From: Setophaga petechia
Taxonomy: Eukaryota; Chordata; Aves; Passeriformes; Parulidae
Length of the DNA: 64,000 nt
Assembly: GCA_024362935.1 (NCBI GenBank)
Contig: JANCRA010000033.1
Location: 6,901,001 to 6,965,000 of the forward strand
Direction: 5' to 3'
Shown: positions 1-12,433 of the stretch, piece after piece
Layout of the letters: each line of letters opens with the position of its first letter
Numbering within the stretch: position 1 is the stretch's first letter
The notes under the pieces: generated by a model
Database searches by the model: none
Told to the model about the DNA's origin: nothing
What the model saw: the letters and a program-made list of their open reading frames with translations, nothing else
Translations under genes and position numbers: made by a program

Positions 1-3000
1 GTAAAATAAACAGATGTTGCTTTATTGAAACATTTTAACCTGAACATGTTAAGCGTCATGACTTCTGCATACATGGAAGACCTTAAGAAAATCTCACTGT
101 TTTGTTTAAGGTTTTCAGATTCAGGAAGAGCTTAAATCAAATTTAGCCTGGAGTAGAATACCCTGCAGGCTGTGTCTGTGTGCTCTTGAATGAGTGTGTA
201 ACTGCAGTGGAGGCTCCCTTTAGCCAGCTCTCTCCATATGGGTGAATTTACCTGGGCTGGCTCATCCCAGAAGGCAGCAACAGCTGGTAGTGTTATGTCA
301 GAAAATGGAAAATAACTTCAGAGACTCAAAGTCACTCTCCAGCTTCAAAGCCAGATATGTAAGACAAGTCAGGCAATGGCAGATTGTAACAAATCAGTCT
401 TTGATTAATCTCTCCTGGGCTGTTCAAACAAATTTGCAATTTTTATTAAATACAAGCTCAGTGTGCTTCATTGATGAGAACAGCATGTATCTTATTTTTA
501 TGCCCAGATCCCACTGCAGGCTAATGCCACCTGGCATCAGTGCTGTCTTGAAGCTTTTCTTCAGTTCATTCAAGACTTGATTTTGCAGCTGCTGATGCTT
601 TTTGAGTGCCCCTCCTCAATCGATTATATAAACTTTTCTTATGAACTGCAGAAAGCAATGCTCCCAAAAGGAGTAGGGTGGCATTTCGTGTGTGATGAGC
701 CCTCAGCGGCTCTCAGGAGGAGCTGAACTTAGAGGTTTCTCTTTGACTCCTCATATCTTGTTCTGTAGCTTCAAAACCAGCAGTGGTGAGAGATTGATTT
801 TAAATGCCCCTGAGACTTTGCAGGGAGCCGTTGATGTAGTTCTGGAAAGAGCTGGGCTTTGTTCCTGTGAGCCCTTTGCCCACCCTGGGCTGGGCTGGGA
901 TCAGCAGGGCCACGCTTTTCTGTTATCCTGTGGAACAGCTGCACTCCTGGAATGAGCTGCTGCTGGGGTTTTGTTAACACTCTGCTCTTCCACACCTCAC
1001 CTCAAGGCTGGACAAATAAAATGGCATTAGTAATGTTATCTGATGCAGCTATCAGTTCCATGCCAAGTGGAATATCTCTTGAATTATCAGTTTGTGCAGC
1101 TGTGGTGCAGCTATTATGGAAGATCCCTAAGGATTTTCGTAGGCAATGTGGACAAGGATGGCTCTTAAATTTTGCATTCAGGCATAGTTCAACAGTCACT
1201 AAGAAATAAAGGTCACTATAGAAACTGGAGTGAAATGTGAAGGCTAAATTAGGAAGAGAAAGGTCCACAGGCAAGTAACAACACTGTTCTGACTATCTGA
1301 TGAAGACAGACATGAGCATGTCTACATGCACACATTTGCTTTTCTGATCTGTGCAGTGTTTTTAAGTGGATCTTCAGTTCTCCTAGGAAACCATCATTAG
1401 ACTAATTGAAATGCTACCTTTAAAAGCAACAAATGTCATGATACATCTTAAAGGCTTTCAAAGAATCCAATGACATTCATACTAGGAAATAAGGTACAGT
1501 CTATATAAACATTTCAAGCACTGTGAGATAAACTATGAATGCTTCCAAAGCCAGTAGACTTTCCTTGTATTTTAAACTAAGTTTTAAAATTATTTTACAG
1601 TTTCCCAGCAAGGTGAAGGTAGAAGTAGGACTTGGTCCAGAGAAATAATTTTTCTTTCTAGGCAGTATTTAGCAATGGGAGTTTTTTGATTCTCTTTAGA
1701 GAGGAAATGGCTCACAGAATAGTTGCTACCACTATTATTGTCATGTCAATTGAGATAATGTTCATATTCTCATTAAATAAGAACATGCAACTAGAAGTCT
1801 GTTATATCTTTATGGAGCTCCTTCTCTTGTTGAATGTTTTACTCATTCACACCAGGCAGCCAAATTCTCTAGTACATATGTGTGCTTTAGGATAAAAGAT
1901 GCATATGTTAGAAAGAGAATTGGCCAACAGTCAGGGAACTTTACTGAAAAGGCTGATTCTTTTTCCTTATCAATAACTAAAAAATAGTTCTAACAACAGC
2001 CTGATATGAGTTTGCTGTCATGGTGGTACTTGGGGAAGAACTTGGGGTTTGTAGGCTATTGATGATTGTCCTTCTGAACAGTGTTAGAGGGAATTAAAGT
2101 AGAAAATTTTTTGTCATAGCACCTTTTTTCTTATCATGGGGTGGGAATGGCACTGTCCTTCCTTCACAAGACCAGCAAAAGTGCATTTGGCTTCCTATGA
2201 AGACAAAACATCAAACAATTTTGTTTAAGAATGTATTTATTATTAGAAAGTCCTAACTTTTGCTTAATGACTTGAAAATAGACACACATTTTAATCAAAT
2301 TTGGTCCATTTTTTTCCTACAGATGGTGCTATTTTCCCATGAAAAATCTTAAAAGTTTGAAAAATCAAATGGCTTCAATGCCAATTCATTTTTAGCCCAA
2401 AGGAAAAAGCCAGGATGCTGCAAGAACTGTTAGACTATGAAGCTGTGTTGCTGTGGTAGTGGATGGAAAGGAAGTGGAAGCTCCCCAGTTCCAAAGCTGT
2501 CCCTCTCTATTTTGTCTAACCAGCCTCTCAGTCTGAGCTCTGAAGTGCTGTCACAGACTGGAATAGGCTCATACAGTGCTGGGATTTATTTCTGTGAAAC
2601 TCAGTTTTGTTGTTAATTGCTCAGCATGCAAACAAGTGGAAAACATGGCTTCCAGAAATTTCTGGGCTTTTGTATTTCTGAATCTATTTTATCCCTCATT
2701 CTTTGTCTTGACCCACTCTTTTATTGCTTTTGAAATATCCTATGGTCGAAACAGGGAGGTGATTATTCATTCCCCAACCCAGGAACTAAACAAGTCTGAC
2801 TGTTCTCTTGAGATAGGAGTTTAATTAAATTATTAAATGCAGTAGACAGAGACTGAACACTGTCAGGAATCTTGTGCTTCTCAGTCCTCCTCACTCTCCT
2901 GGTACAATCTCACCGGACTTGGGTGATGGTCAGCCTGATAATCTGTTCTGAATGATGCATTCTCACTCTTCCTTTTTCTTTTTCTGCTGACAGACCATTG

Positions 3001-3079
3001 ATTCCATGTGCTCCTCTTGGAAAAATGTCTGCAGCTATTTCTAACACATAACATAACGTGAGTGATCCAGCTCGTTTCA
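1..3079. other. Unique AT-rich DNA, no gene seen
   Basis: No repeat family, RNA gene or convincing exon. A GC-richer 820-960 piece has overlapping 70-87-codon frames on both strands. TATATAAA words at about 625 and 1502 are isolated and lack other promoter signals. Confidence 0.6.
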
Positions 3080-3085
3080 TGAGAT

Positions 3086-3715
3086 GTGACTGCTGTGTCA
3101 GGCAGGTGTAAAATTATCTGTGAGGCCACTCCTTGTAATAACAGCCTGTTGCCCCACTTGTACCACTCAGTACTTTTTCATTTCTGGCTTGTCTTGAGTA
3201 TAAGTGGAGCTTGCAGTCTCCTGGATTGCCAGTCATACAAAGAGCTGTTATGTGGGGGAAAAAAGGAATTTGATACCTCTGTCAAAAAGTGCCCCCAAAA
3301 GTTTTTACATTTAAAGTCAAAGTCAATTCTAAAAAGGCAGCAACAGCCCATATTGTGTTTGCTGTCACTTTCTGAAAATCCCATTCCTGGTGTGTGCTGT
3401 GAACAGGTCTTGTTGGTGCTGATTCAGGCTCAGTCTGAATCAGAAATTTGTCAGGACAAATTTCCGAGACAGAACCTGAAATGTCAACAGGGCAGTGCTG
3501 ATACTGGGAGGAGTTGCCCTTCTCTGGAATCACACAGTGGGAGAGCAGAAAGCAAATCTCATTTCTCCTCATTTCAGACCAGTGAGGGTTTTGTTTTGCG
3601 TTTTTGTTGGGTTTTTTTTAAACTCAGTGTGTGTCACAGGCTGGCGAAGGCTGAATGTGTCCCTCTGTGGAGACAGTCGCTGCTGGAAACAGGCTGTCAC
3701 CAGCAGAGTGTGTGA
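3086..3715 (+). other. Stop-free stretch of 209 codons without any ATG
   Basis: The longest stop-free stretch in the window. It follows a TGA at 3080-3082, first codes GTG, and contains no methionine codon at all in its 209 codons, so it is not a conventional eukaryotic open frame. Neighbouring frames are open too (3282-3572 minus; 3495-3890 and 3655-3927 plus). No protein family is recognised. An internal exon is possible only if splice sites and partners existed, and none stand out. Confidence 0.05.
3588..3621 (+). repeat. T/G-rich low-complexity tract
   Basis: TTTTGTTTTGCGTTTTTGTT followed by GGGTTTTTTTT. Simple sequence of the same kind as the A/C-rich tracts elsewhere, in reverse orientation. 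Confidence 0.8.
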
Positions 3716-3930
3716 CCAAAACAATACAGTTTTCTTTCTTTCCCATTTTTCTCCTTTCAGAACAACTCCTAGATGTTCTGTATACTGGCAGGCAGGAGGA
3801 AAAGACAGATGGTGTGACAGTGGGAGAACAGTCTATTTTAGCACTAATAAAAATGGGTCCGGAGATTCATATATGGCAAAAAAATTATAAACTGGGCATA
3901 GCAGGGATAAAGCAAGATAAGCAGTGACCT

Positions 3931-6000
3931 TTCAGTGTTAGAGCTGCACAGGGTTTGTTTTTTTCTTTTGCATTTGAAATTTAGAGTTTTCAATTCTCCT
4001 ACTGCAAAATATCTATTAAAATGATGCTAGTCCTGGTGTACAGTTTAACTCCAATTTCAAATGTTATTGAGCAAAATATAGTTTGGTTACAGAAAGTAAA
4101 ATATTCTCCTGTTCAAAAAGGTTTTCTCCCCACCTGCGTCAGTCCTAAATCTGCTTGCTCTGTGAATTTTGTGTGTATCAAAAACAGGAATAAAAATGGA
4201 TGTTGCCCTCAATCTGTGAACTTTGAGTTCCTGACAGTTCACCTGTCCTGGCTTATGCAGTGCTGAGGAGTCAATAATAGCTGGGAAGGAGAGTGTCCAT
4301 TGCAATTCCTGAGGGAATTCTCCCTGTGTAGCAAGGGAGAATTTGAGAGTTTCCCCTTTGGGCAGTAGCACAGGTTTCACTGTGATGGGATGAGGAAGAC
4401 TCTTGCATGGGCTCTTGTGGAAGGAAAATAATGGGATTTCTTGTTCAGTCAGTCATAAAGTCTCACCTCCTCCTTTGTACTGAGGTTCCTGTAGCCCTGG
4501 GGATTTTATATCAGTCTGCAGCGTTGGTAGCTGTAACTGCTGGAGGGGATAAAGGTTGTTAAAATTAAACTATGCTTCCTCTTTAGAGACCTTTTACAGG
4601 TCAGCATTGCTAGGCCTGTCTTAACTGTTTTCTTTGAAGGAATTCACTTTAAACTTCACTGAAATTAGCACATCTGCCAGGAGGGAAGGGGATAGATGGG
4701 CAAGAGGAGATGGATTGCAAAGAAGTTACCACTGCTGTTGCTCAATGCCAACAATGTCTATCTTCTCATTGGTAGAAAGGAAAATATTTCCTCTCTTTTT
4801 AAATATAACCACAGTTAATTCCCTGTAGCTATCACTTGACATCTCACAGATTTGGCATCTGCAAACTGATTTAATTAATATTTGAGCTACCTTTCACAAG
4901 TGTATATCACTTCCAACATGCAGAAGTGCCAAGTCTTTAGTTGATAAAATAAGTTGTTTCCAGAGTTTCTAAAGATAAAATCATCTATTAAGTCACCTTT
5001 TCTGTTTGCTTCTGATTTAGTTCTCAAACTAACACCTACAAATGTCTGAGAAAAAGCCCCCACTGTCACTTTTCTCATTAGTGTCATTACTTGAAAAGAA
5101 ATGTCTGACTTTTATGGACAGCCCCATCAGGGTCAGCAGAATGTGAGATGCTGACAGAATCAGAGATCCTGCAGCCAACATTTGCTGCACTTTGAGCAGC
5201 TTGGTGCAGGGCTGCATTAACTGAGTTGGAAGAGCAGCTGTGTGTTCTATACCACTGTTCCCAAACTGCCCTCAAGGATGGAAGAGGGGGATAAAAGAAG
5301 CAGTGTGGAAGGAAGGAAGTAGCAGAAGCCCAATTCAGCTCTCATGGAAGTCTCCAGGAATTTTTCTGACGACTTCATGGGAACTGAATTAAGTTGCTGA
5401 TGAGAAGCCATGTTCACAAAACTCCAGACCTCCTCTTCTATTCTACATCTGCTCTGGATCTGTTGAATTTATTAGGAATAAAAATCTAGTTTACAACATG
5501 TGGAAAATAGAGGGGGTGAAGGTTATGAGAAAACCCCAACTTATTGATGTGGGAGTGGAGACCTCTTGCAAAATGGACTGTTTCAAATGTACTAAAAATG
5601 TGTTCCCCCCAGCACCCAAAGCCTTCCTGCATTCACAGTCCCTGACTTCATCAGTTTCACAGCATTACTTTTCAATCAGCAAACATCATAAACACAGGAA
5701 GGCAGATTTATGGCTGTTTATTAGCCAGCACCATTACTGTATTTACTGTAGTGTGAAAAAGGAAATCGGGGAAAAGTGCTATAAATCTCAGTGGCTGCAA
5801 CCCAGATGCATTTATTTACTTACTGGATACTTCCCTAGTAGCTTAGCAGATGCCTGCTAGTTTACACTTATATTTTGAGCATATCAGCAGAATGCTCTAG
5901 AGGGATGGGTGTTAAAATCCTGCTGGGGTCTGTTGTGGGCACTGCTAGGAAGGAGCTACTGAAATGTGTTCAGTATAAGCAGCTAAAATAGTTATTGAAG
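3931..6000. other. Unique DNA, no gene seen
   Basis: Open frames up to 120 codons (5498-5860) show no family resemblance. The block 4860-5110 has TTTAATTAATA and CATTAGTGTCATTAC words that could belong to a regulatory element, with no further support. Confidence 0.5.
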
Positions 6001-6001
6001 A

Positions 6002-6075
6002 AACACCAAGGTGTTAATCAATCACTGTGTGTTTAAAGGGAGTATATTTATAAATCTGGAAGTATATAAATATAC
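6002..6075. promoter_or_regulatory. Motif-dense block: T-box-like palindrome plus AT-rich inverted repeat
   Basis: AACACCAAGGTGTT (6002-6015) is an inverted pair of T-box-like half sites (AGGTGTTA type) with a 2-base spacer. It is followed directly by AATCAATCACTG, which contains a PBX/HOX-like ATCAATCA. Further on, GTATATTTATA (6042-6052) and TATAAATATAC (6065-6075) form perfect 11-bp inverted arms around a 12-nt spacer. A regulatory role is inference. The AT-rich arms could arise by chance. Confidence 0.25.
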
Positions 6076-7302
6076 CATCTTGCAATAACAACAGATAAAC
6101 ATCTGGATATTAAAATAATAGGAATAAAAGCAAAACTTCTCACTTGTTAACATGAAGATATTCTCTGTTCAAAGGGGAACCACAATCCTCAAATCTTATC
6201 TAAAGTCCTGGAGCTGTAATATCCCACCTGTGCTGTGTAGGGTGCTGGTATCAGGTGGGGAGTTCTGTTTCCTGCAGGACAGCCCCAAAGGTTGTACTTT
6301 ACCATAGAAGATACAATTGTAATTTATGCTAAGACAGTAAGTCATCTGCTCCTGGATGACCTGTTTCCATCTGCACTCAAAAAAAATAAAAATTATTTTG
6401 GACATGTTTTCCAATGTTCAAAAATGCACAAATACTTCCTTGCAGAACACTTCTGCATTGTTCTCAGTAAACATGTCTTCTTTAAAGTAAAGAACATGAC
6501 TTTAGCAAATGTTGCATTGTCTAGGCCAGTTCTTTACACCTTCATTATCTAGAAAAATCTGCTTAATGACTGGAAGTTAAATTGAATATGTTTAGGCCTC
6601 AAGTGTTTGAAAGTCCTATTTAATTTATCAACTTTCCAATAAAAGCACAATTTATTTTATTCAGTTCAGATTTGTGGTCAGATGCAAAAGCTGTATCTAG
6701 ATGTGTGGTTGAAGTCCAAATGTATTTTTCCTAAAGGGAAATCATGAATCTGTTCAAACCAAACCAGTTGAAATATCTTTACTGATCTTCAGTGAATCAG
6801 GAATTAAGTTCACCCCAAAACCCAGTCGGTTTTTATTTTTTCCTACTTACTATTGGCTCTTATTGTTAATGCTGTTTTTAAAATGAACAGTAAAATGCAA
6901 AGAGTATAAATTATAGATGAACAGTTTCAATGAGGCTGTTGATTGCAATGACTGAAATCTAATTAAGCAGTTTAAGATCTAAGTGATATTATTATTAAAG
7001 AATTATGTTAACAGAGCATTTGATCAGTCTCATAATTTGTTTTATGTGAATTATACTTAGGAGATAATGTGATTCCAAGTGACAAAAAGCTCAGTTCTGT
7101 TTCTTCCCTCTTTTTTAGAGAAAACTAATATGCTATATTTAAATTGAAATAAATTGACAGAGAGGTCTCCTGGAAACAAAAGCACTATTTTGGCATCTTA
7201 ACTTTAACTGACTTCATATAAATACTAATACTGACTACAGGGTTTGAGATGACATTGTGAAGTACTTTTAAAACAGGAACGGAAATGTCTGCAGATGAAT
7301 AT

Positions 7303-7340
7303 ATGCAAATACATGTATATTTTTACACAGATATGCTAAT
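7303..7340 (+). promoter_or_regulatory. Pair of octamer-like sites 30 bp apart
   Basis: ATATGCAAAT (ending 7310) and ATATGCTAAT (ending 7340) differ at one base and start exactly 30 bp apart, about three helical turns, on the same strand. They sit in an AT-rich block (about 6900-7480) that also contains TAATTAAG at about 6959 and TTATTAGCAG at about 7359, words typical of homeodomain and POU sites. This is what developmental enhancers often look like, but only cross-species conservation could show it. Confidence 0.25.
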
Positions 7341-10300
7341 TTGTTATGATGACAGGCTTATTAGCAGTAGCAAGCAAAGTGGTTGTGCCACACTACCTTT
7401 TTGACTGTGAAATCTGTAAACATCCACCTTTTAATTTAAAATAATTCAGGGTATTTTCTAAATCAATGGGAATCCATTAGGAAGACATTTATTATTTCAT
7501 TTACCAGTACAGTTCATACAAATTTCTGAACACATTGGATTGCTTCCTGTGTGATGCAGCTAAGTAGCAATCATGGGGACAGTGTGCTAGATAAATATAT
7601 CCCATAATTTTGGAATTCAGGTCTGTGCTTGGTGACTCTGGGAGTCAGCCTTGGTCTGGTTGTAATGAATGTTTGTGCTTTTCTCACTCTCTGAATTCCA
7701 TCAGTCCCATCTCTGTCAGGTCCCAGCAGAGCATCTCCTCCAGAGTCAAGAGACAATTCAGCATATCTGGGCTGACACACATTACACTTTCTTATTGCTT
7801 GTACACAGATGCTGTCTAGCAGAGGTGTCCCAAATTTCATTGTAAACTTATTTCTGTGAGCATCCTTTGCACACCTCAGTGCCTACTCCCCTTGCCTTGG
7901 GTGCTGAAGTGCTCCTTTAAGGTGTAACCCTGTTTGTGTCCATAGAATGGGAGTTTTGTCCCACCTGCCACAGACAGCTCAGAGCATCTTGGTCAGCCCA
8001 CAAAGAGAATAAGTAGTTGGAGGAACTTAAAAAAGACAAAACAGGAATCATTTTAGATACAACTGGACACCAAGAATTAGCAAAATACTGTATTTTTTTT
8101 GTTGGATTCCTTTGATTTTTACTCTGTAGCTCTAAGTTTGTTCCTTGGTTACCATGAAAGGAAACCAGCAGGATTTCAGTCTTAAAATTTCAGTGTCATA
8201 TAACTGTGGGTTTGTTTGAAACCAACTGTTATATTTCAGTGCACAGCCTGACGAGTACCCTGGGGAAATGGGCACAATTCCAGGGAGACAATCTCATTCC
8301 CAGGTTAAATGTGTTGTGCTGTGGTTGCTGCTGCCTTGACCCTATTTTGGATGAGAGGACCATGTCACAGCATTGCCATTTCCCTGCCCACCTCTCCCTG
8401 CCTCTCTCCCATAGCCATGCCAGGGATTGTTGAATCACCTCCTGGAATATTCTTGATAAAAACAGCCCCAATTCTGCTGCTGCCTGTGCCCTCCCAGTTT
8501 TTGAACATTAGTAATTTTGATTTAATTGAAATATTGTTTCAATGAGTTACTTGTAATGGATGGTCTCTAGCATATATTTATTTTTTAAACTTTCAAACCA
8601 AACAAGGCCAGGGATGAGGGAGCAAATTATGGGGAATGAGATGGACTTGAACAGAGGAGGACTGAGGGTGACAAACACTGCAGAGGAAAGAGAAAGTCAT
8701 GAAACAAAAGGAAACAAAGCAAGCATGGCTGGGTGATTCACCCTTTGCTGGGCTATTGCTTTGTGTGTGGCAGGACTCACAGCAATAACCAAACCTTTAT
8801 TCCTAACTCTGCCCCTTGAAATTTGTTGTGCCTTTTCTCATATGGCTCATTCTGTATCGTTCCTTGAAGACAATCTCTAATGAGCCAAAATGTGCTGTAT
8901 TGTTTTGAACCCATTCTTGGTTTTCTTTTCATGTCTGGAAGGATGGAAAATTAATTTTGCTTTTGGTCTGGTTGAAAATCTTCCTCCCACACTGTGGAGC
9001 CTGGATGTGGTGTTGGAAGATGGTATGTTCTGGCTACAAGCATCAAAGTGAGATCCAAAGGACAAGCAGCTTTAAATATGTAACTACTAATAATCTGGTT
9101 CATAAAACTGACTGGGTGTTTATGGATGACAGCATTGATACTTTATGCTATTGATCTAACAGATGCAGTTAATCCTGTATTTTTAGAATATAAAAATATG
9201 CAAAAGTCATTCTTGATAGATAAAAAGAAATAACTCAGCCAAGTGCTTTTAAATGTTGAAGTGTCAGCAGCCTTGCTATGTGTCATTAGCATTTTTTGCT
9301 TTATATCTTAAATTGAATCAATAGTTTTCTGAGGTTATGATCAAGAGGCATAAAACATTTTATGAATTCTGTTTGCATGTATAGATTTTGTGTTCTATGA
9401 TGGCTCTGATCTAATAGGGGATCCAGCAGCATTAGTAACTACTGACAGACTCTGGCTGAAGTTAAAGGTGAATGGTCACTTCTGGTGTTTCAAATTTTAA
9501 ACATTAAGCTAAACATGGTTTTAAAGAGATTTATATTTTATTGGTCTGAACTGAGTTCTTCCCAGAAATCCAACAACCACTGAGGTGTCCCAACTCAACA
9601 TTTTCATTGGGAATCACAAGATTTCCATAAGACTTTTCAGGCTTACTGCTTCCAAAACACCTTGAGATTCTTAAGCTCAGGTACAATGGAAGAATAATTG
9701 TTTTGTTAGTGTGTGAAGTGACATGTTGATAGATAGGTACCTCCTGAGTGGTGGTTTCAAATATTAAATGATGATTATCCAGAGCTCCAAGGCACTGATT
9801 CTTTGAGAGGGCTTTCAATTTTGTGGGAGTAGAATGACAGGGGCTGATTTCAGCTGATTAATACTGAGCTACTAATCTGTACATTCTTTGTTCTTGACAA
9901 ATAGTATAAATTAAGTTCTGAGGAGAAAGGACCATCCTTAAATCTGAGAGCAATAAAGAACCTGGTCAAGGGGAACTTGCCCTAAGTGCTCCCTGTCCTT
10001 CCTTCCTTGAGCATCTCCCAGTTTCAGACACAATCCACCACCCTTCAGCACTCTGTGGGAGAGAACTGCTCTGAATGCACTGTGTATGAAATTTCGGGAG
10101 AAATCCATGTCAGAAAAAGCACAGGATGTAATTAGGTATGATAAGCAATGTGAAAGAAGGAACCACAATTATCTTTGTCTATAGTTTATAGAAACAGCAT
10201 ATGATGAATCCACTCATGAAAAAATGAATAATTACATGTTTATACTTGCAGAATCCTAGGAAAATACTGTACCTCTTTCTGTACCTCTTCAGGTAATGTT

Positions 10301-11839
10301 ATCTTGCAGGTCATGGGGAGAGTAGTAATTTGTAAGAGAAAGAACAAGCCCCAGTATGACTGTAGTACAACTTGAACTTTAACTTTTGTTTTTGCAGAAG
10401 TATCAGTCAGCTGCACAATCCCTCTCCATTTTTCTCCCCTCTAAAGGTCAGATAACACTTCTTCATTATGTTCTCTGTCTTTTATGCAAGCAGCTTCTGC
10501 TTGAAAATTTTCATGTGTCACTCATACATCTGTAGGTTGAAACATCTCTCTGAGGCATCCATCATTCACTCACAGCTGTCACCTGGTCATAAAGGTGACC
10601 TATTTCATATTAAAAATCCATTTCCTTTCATTGTCACCACCAGGATATGTTCTACCTTTTTCCTTTCCTTGTCAGAAGTTTAGACTTAGGGGTTAGACTG
10701 AAGATTCTTTGAAGGTAAAAGGATGATTTTTTTATTCTTTGCATCACTGTATTCTGTCAATTTTATTTTAGTGCTGAGGAAAAATCCCCAAACAAACATT
10801 GCTTTCTGACAGAGAACACCAGAACACTGTCACACTGAAGGATCACACTTCGTATGCAATCCTGGTAAAATTGTTTCCACAGTGCAAAGAGTCTCATATG
10901 AATCTCATAAATGACAAGGTATCATAGTATGTTATTGGAGTTCCTTGTGGGATTTCAGTGCCTTGGGTTTTTTTATATTACTTGGAACATGGTGCTGAAT
11001 TGTGGAAAAATTAATTAAAAGAGGAATTTTAAGATGAGAGATCTCCTGTATGTTACAGAAGTCTGTGTTATGCAAAATAAAACAGTATGCATAACCTACC
11101 ATGTTCCTGACATCTCTTGGAATTGTTGAGCAAAACAGTCTGTGTTCACATTTTAAGAGACACAATAATTCTCCAAAAGTTGCAATCTGTCTTTGGAGAA
11201 CCCACAGGTTTGTCACTGAATTTCATTATCAATCAAGGCATTTTTGTGGGGGAAAAAAAGGTGCCTTGAAGAGAACTATATGTAAGAAGAGGAGGATAAT
11301 CTTCAGGATAAAGATGCTGCTTCTGTTATGAAGTCTTCAGCACTTGATCAAATTTAGCTGCAGTGTGTATTGAATTAAAATTTATTTTTATTTTGGAGTT
11401 TTAAAATTCCTTTATTCTTCTCTACTTTCCACTATCATTTCCTCTCAAAGCAGTAGAGAATATTTACTACTTATTCATTACATAAATGATGCAGAAAATC
11501 CGTTCATCATAATGTTTAATGTCATGGTTTTGCAGTTTGGTTTTTCAGTTTTCAAACTGAAACTAGCACATCTTCCTAATTTTGAGCTACCTAGTTTGTT
11601 TTTGCTTTATTCAAAATAGATAAACATGCACAAGGTAATTTGGATACATTTTTGTCATGGTAAAATCTGAACTGATTTAATGTGGTTATCTGGGTTGTGA
11701 TCAGTCTGGTCACTGGCATGATAAATACAGTGTTTTTTCCAAAGAAAAGTGGAAACTGAGAAAGTCCTGTTGCTAGAAGAGAAAAAATCATGGAGAGAGA
11801 TTCCAGGCTTTGGAAATACAGTTGCCATTGTTCACCTCT

Positions 11840-11930
11840 CCTCGTGTGACCCTGCTCCAGTGTCACCATTACTCATCTGTGCGCGCCTTCGGGATTTGTT
11901 CCACCACGTTCCACTGGACTTCTCGGGGGC
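11840..11930. other. Local CpG cluster
   Basis: Six CpG dinucleotides occur within about 90 bp (including GTGCGCGCCTTCGGG and CTCGGGGGC) in a region where CpG is otherwise scarce for kilobases. It is far too short for a CpG island and no transcript start is visible. Confidence 0.5.
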
Positions 11931-12411
11931 TAATGGGCCATTCACACTGACTTACCACACCAGATACCAGGCCTAAGCAGAAATATTTTTTTTATGCTTG
12001 GCAGTCTTTTTGCTGGAAAATCTGAATTTGGAGCTTGTGAAGTAACCTTCAGTATTGTTGTGAAGTATAAAAATTCCCATTACTCCCTGTCTCTCACAGC
12101 CCTGAGACACTCACTGCCATGTCTGTCCTGAGGGGTCATACTCTGTTCATGATTCCTTTTAGCTCTGACCTTGAGGGGATCTTATGAATCACTTTAAGTT
12201 TCATGAATTAATCTTAAAATTATGAAACAATGATGTTTGTGGCAAAGGACAGCACATTTGAGAGACAAAACAAAAGAATAAAAAGGCTAACGGTGCTGGA
12301 AGCAGCAAAGCAACCACAGAAGGGTTTTATCAGGAATCAGAATGTGAATTCTAGCAGTGAGGTGCTACCCCTGTCTGAAACAAGAGCTGTCAACTGTCTG
12401 AACACAAAATT

Positions 12412-12433
12412 CTGATGAGTTTGTACTCATCAG
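12412..12433. repeat. Perfect 9-bp hairpin
   Basis: CTGATGAGT and ACTCATCAG flank a TTGT loop. Tight perfect stems like this are expected a few times by chance in a window this size. No terminator or RNA gene role is implied in an animal genome. Confidence 0.8.

Noticed and set aside
625..632. TATATAAA as a core promoter TATA box
   Set aside because: Such words recur often in AT-rich DNA; no initiator, CpG context or transcript is visible. The copy near 1502 is equally isolated.
3086..3715. Longest stop-free frame as a protein-coding gene
   Set aside because: It begins with GTG after a TGA, has no ATG at all, overlaps other open frames and matches no family I know.
7412..7423. TGTAAACATCC, the seed of the miR-30 family
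   Set aside because: The bases after it do not continue as any miR-30 member I know, and no complementary arm forms a precursor hairpin nearby.
12412..12433. Perfect hairpin as a transcription terminator
   Set aside because: Hairpin terminators are bacterial; the genome is a vertebrate one, and perfect 8-9-bp stems are expected by chance here.
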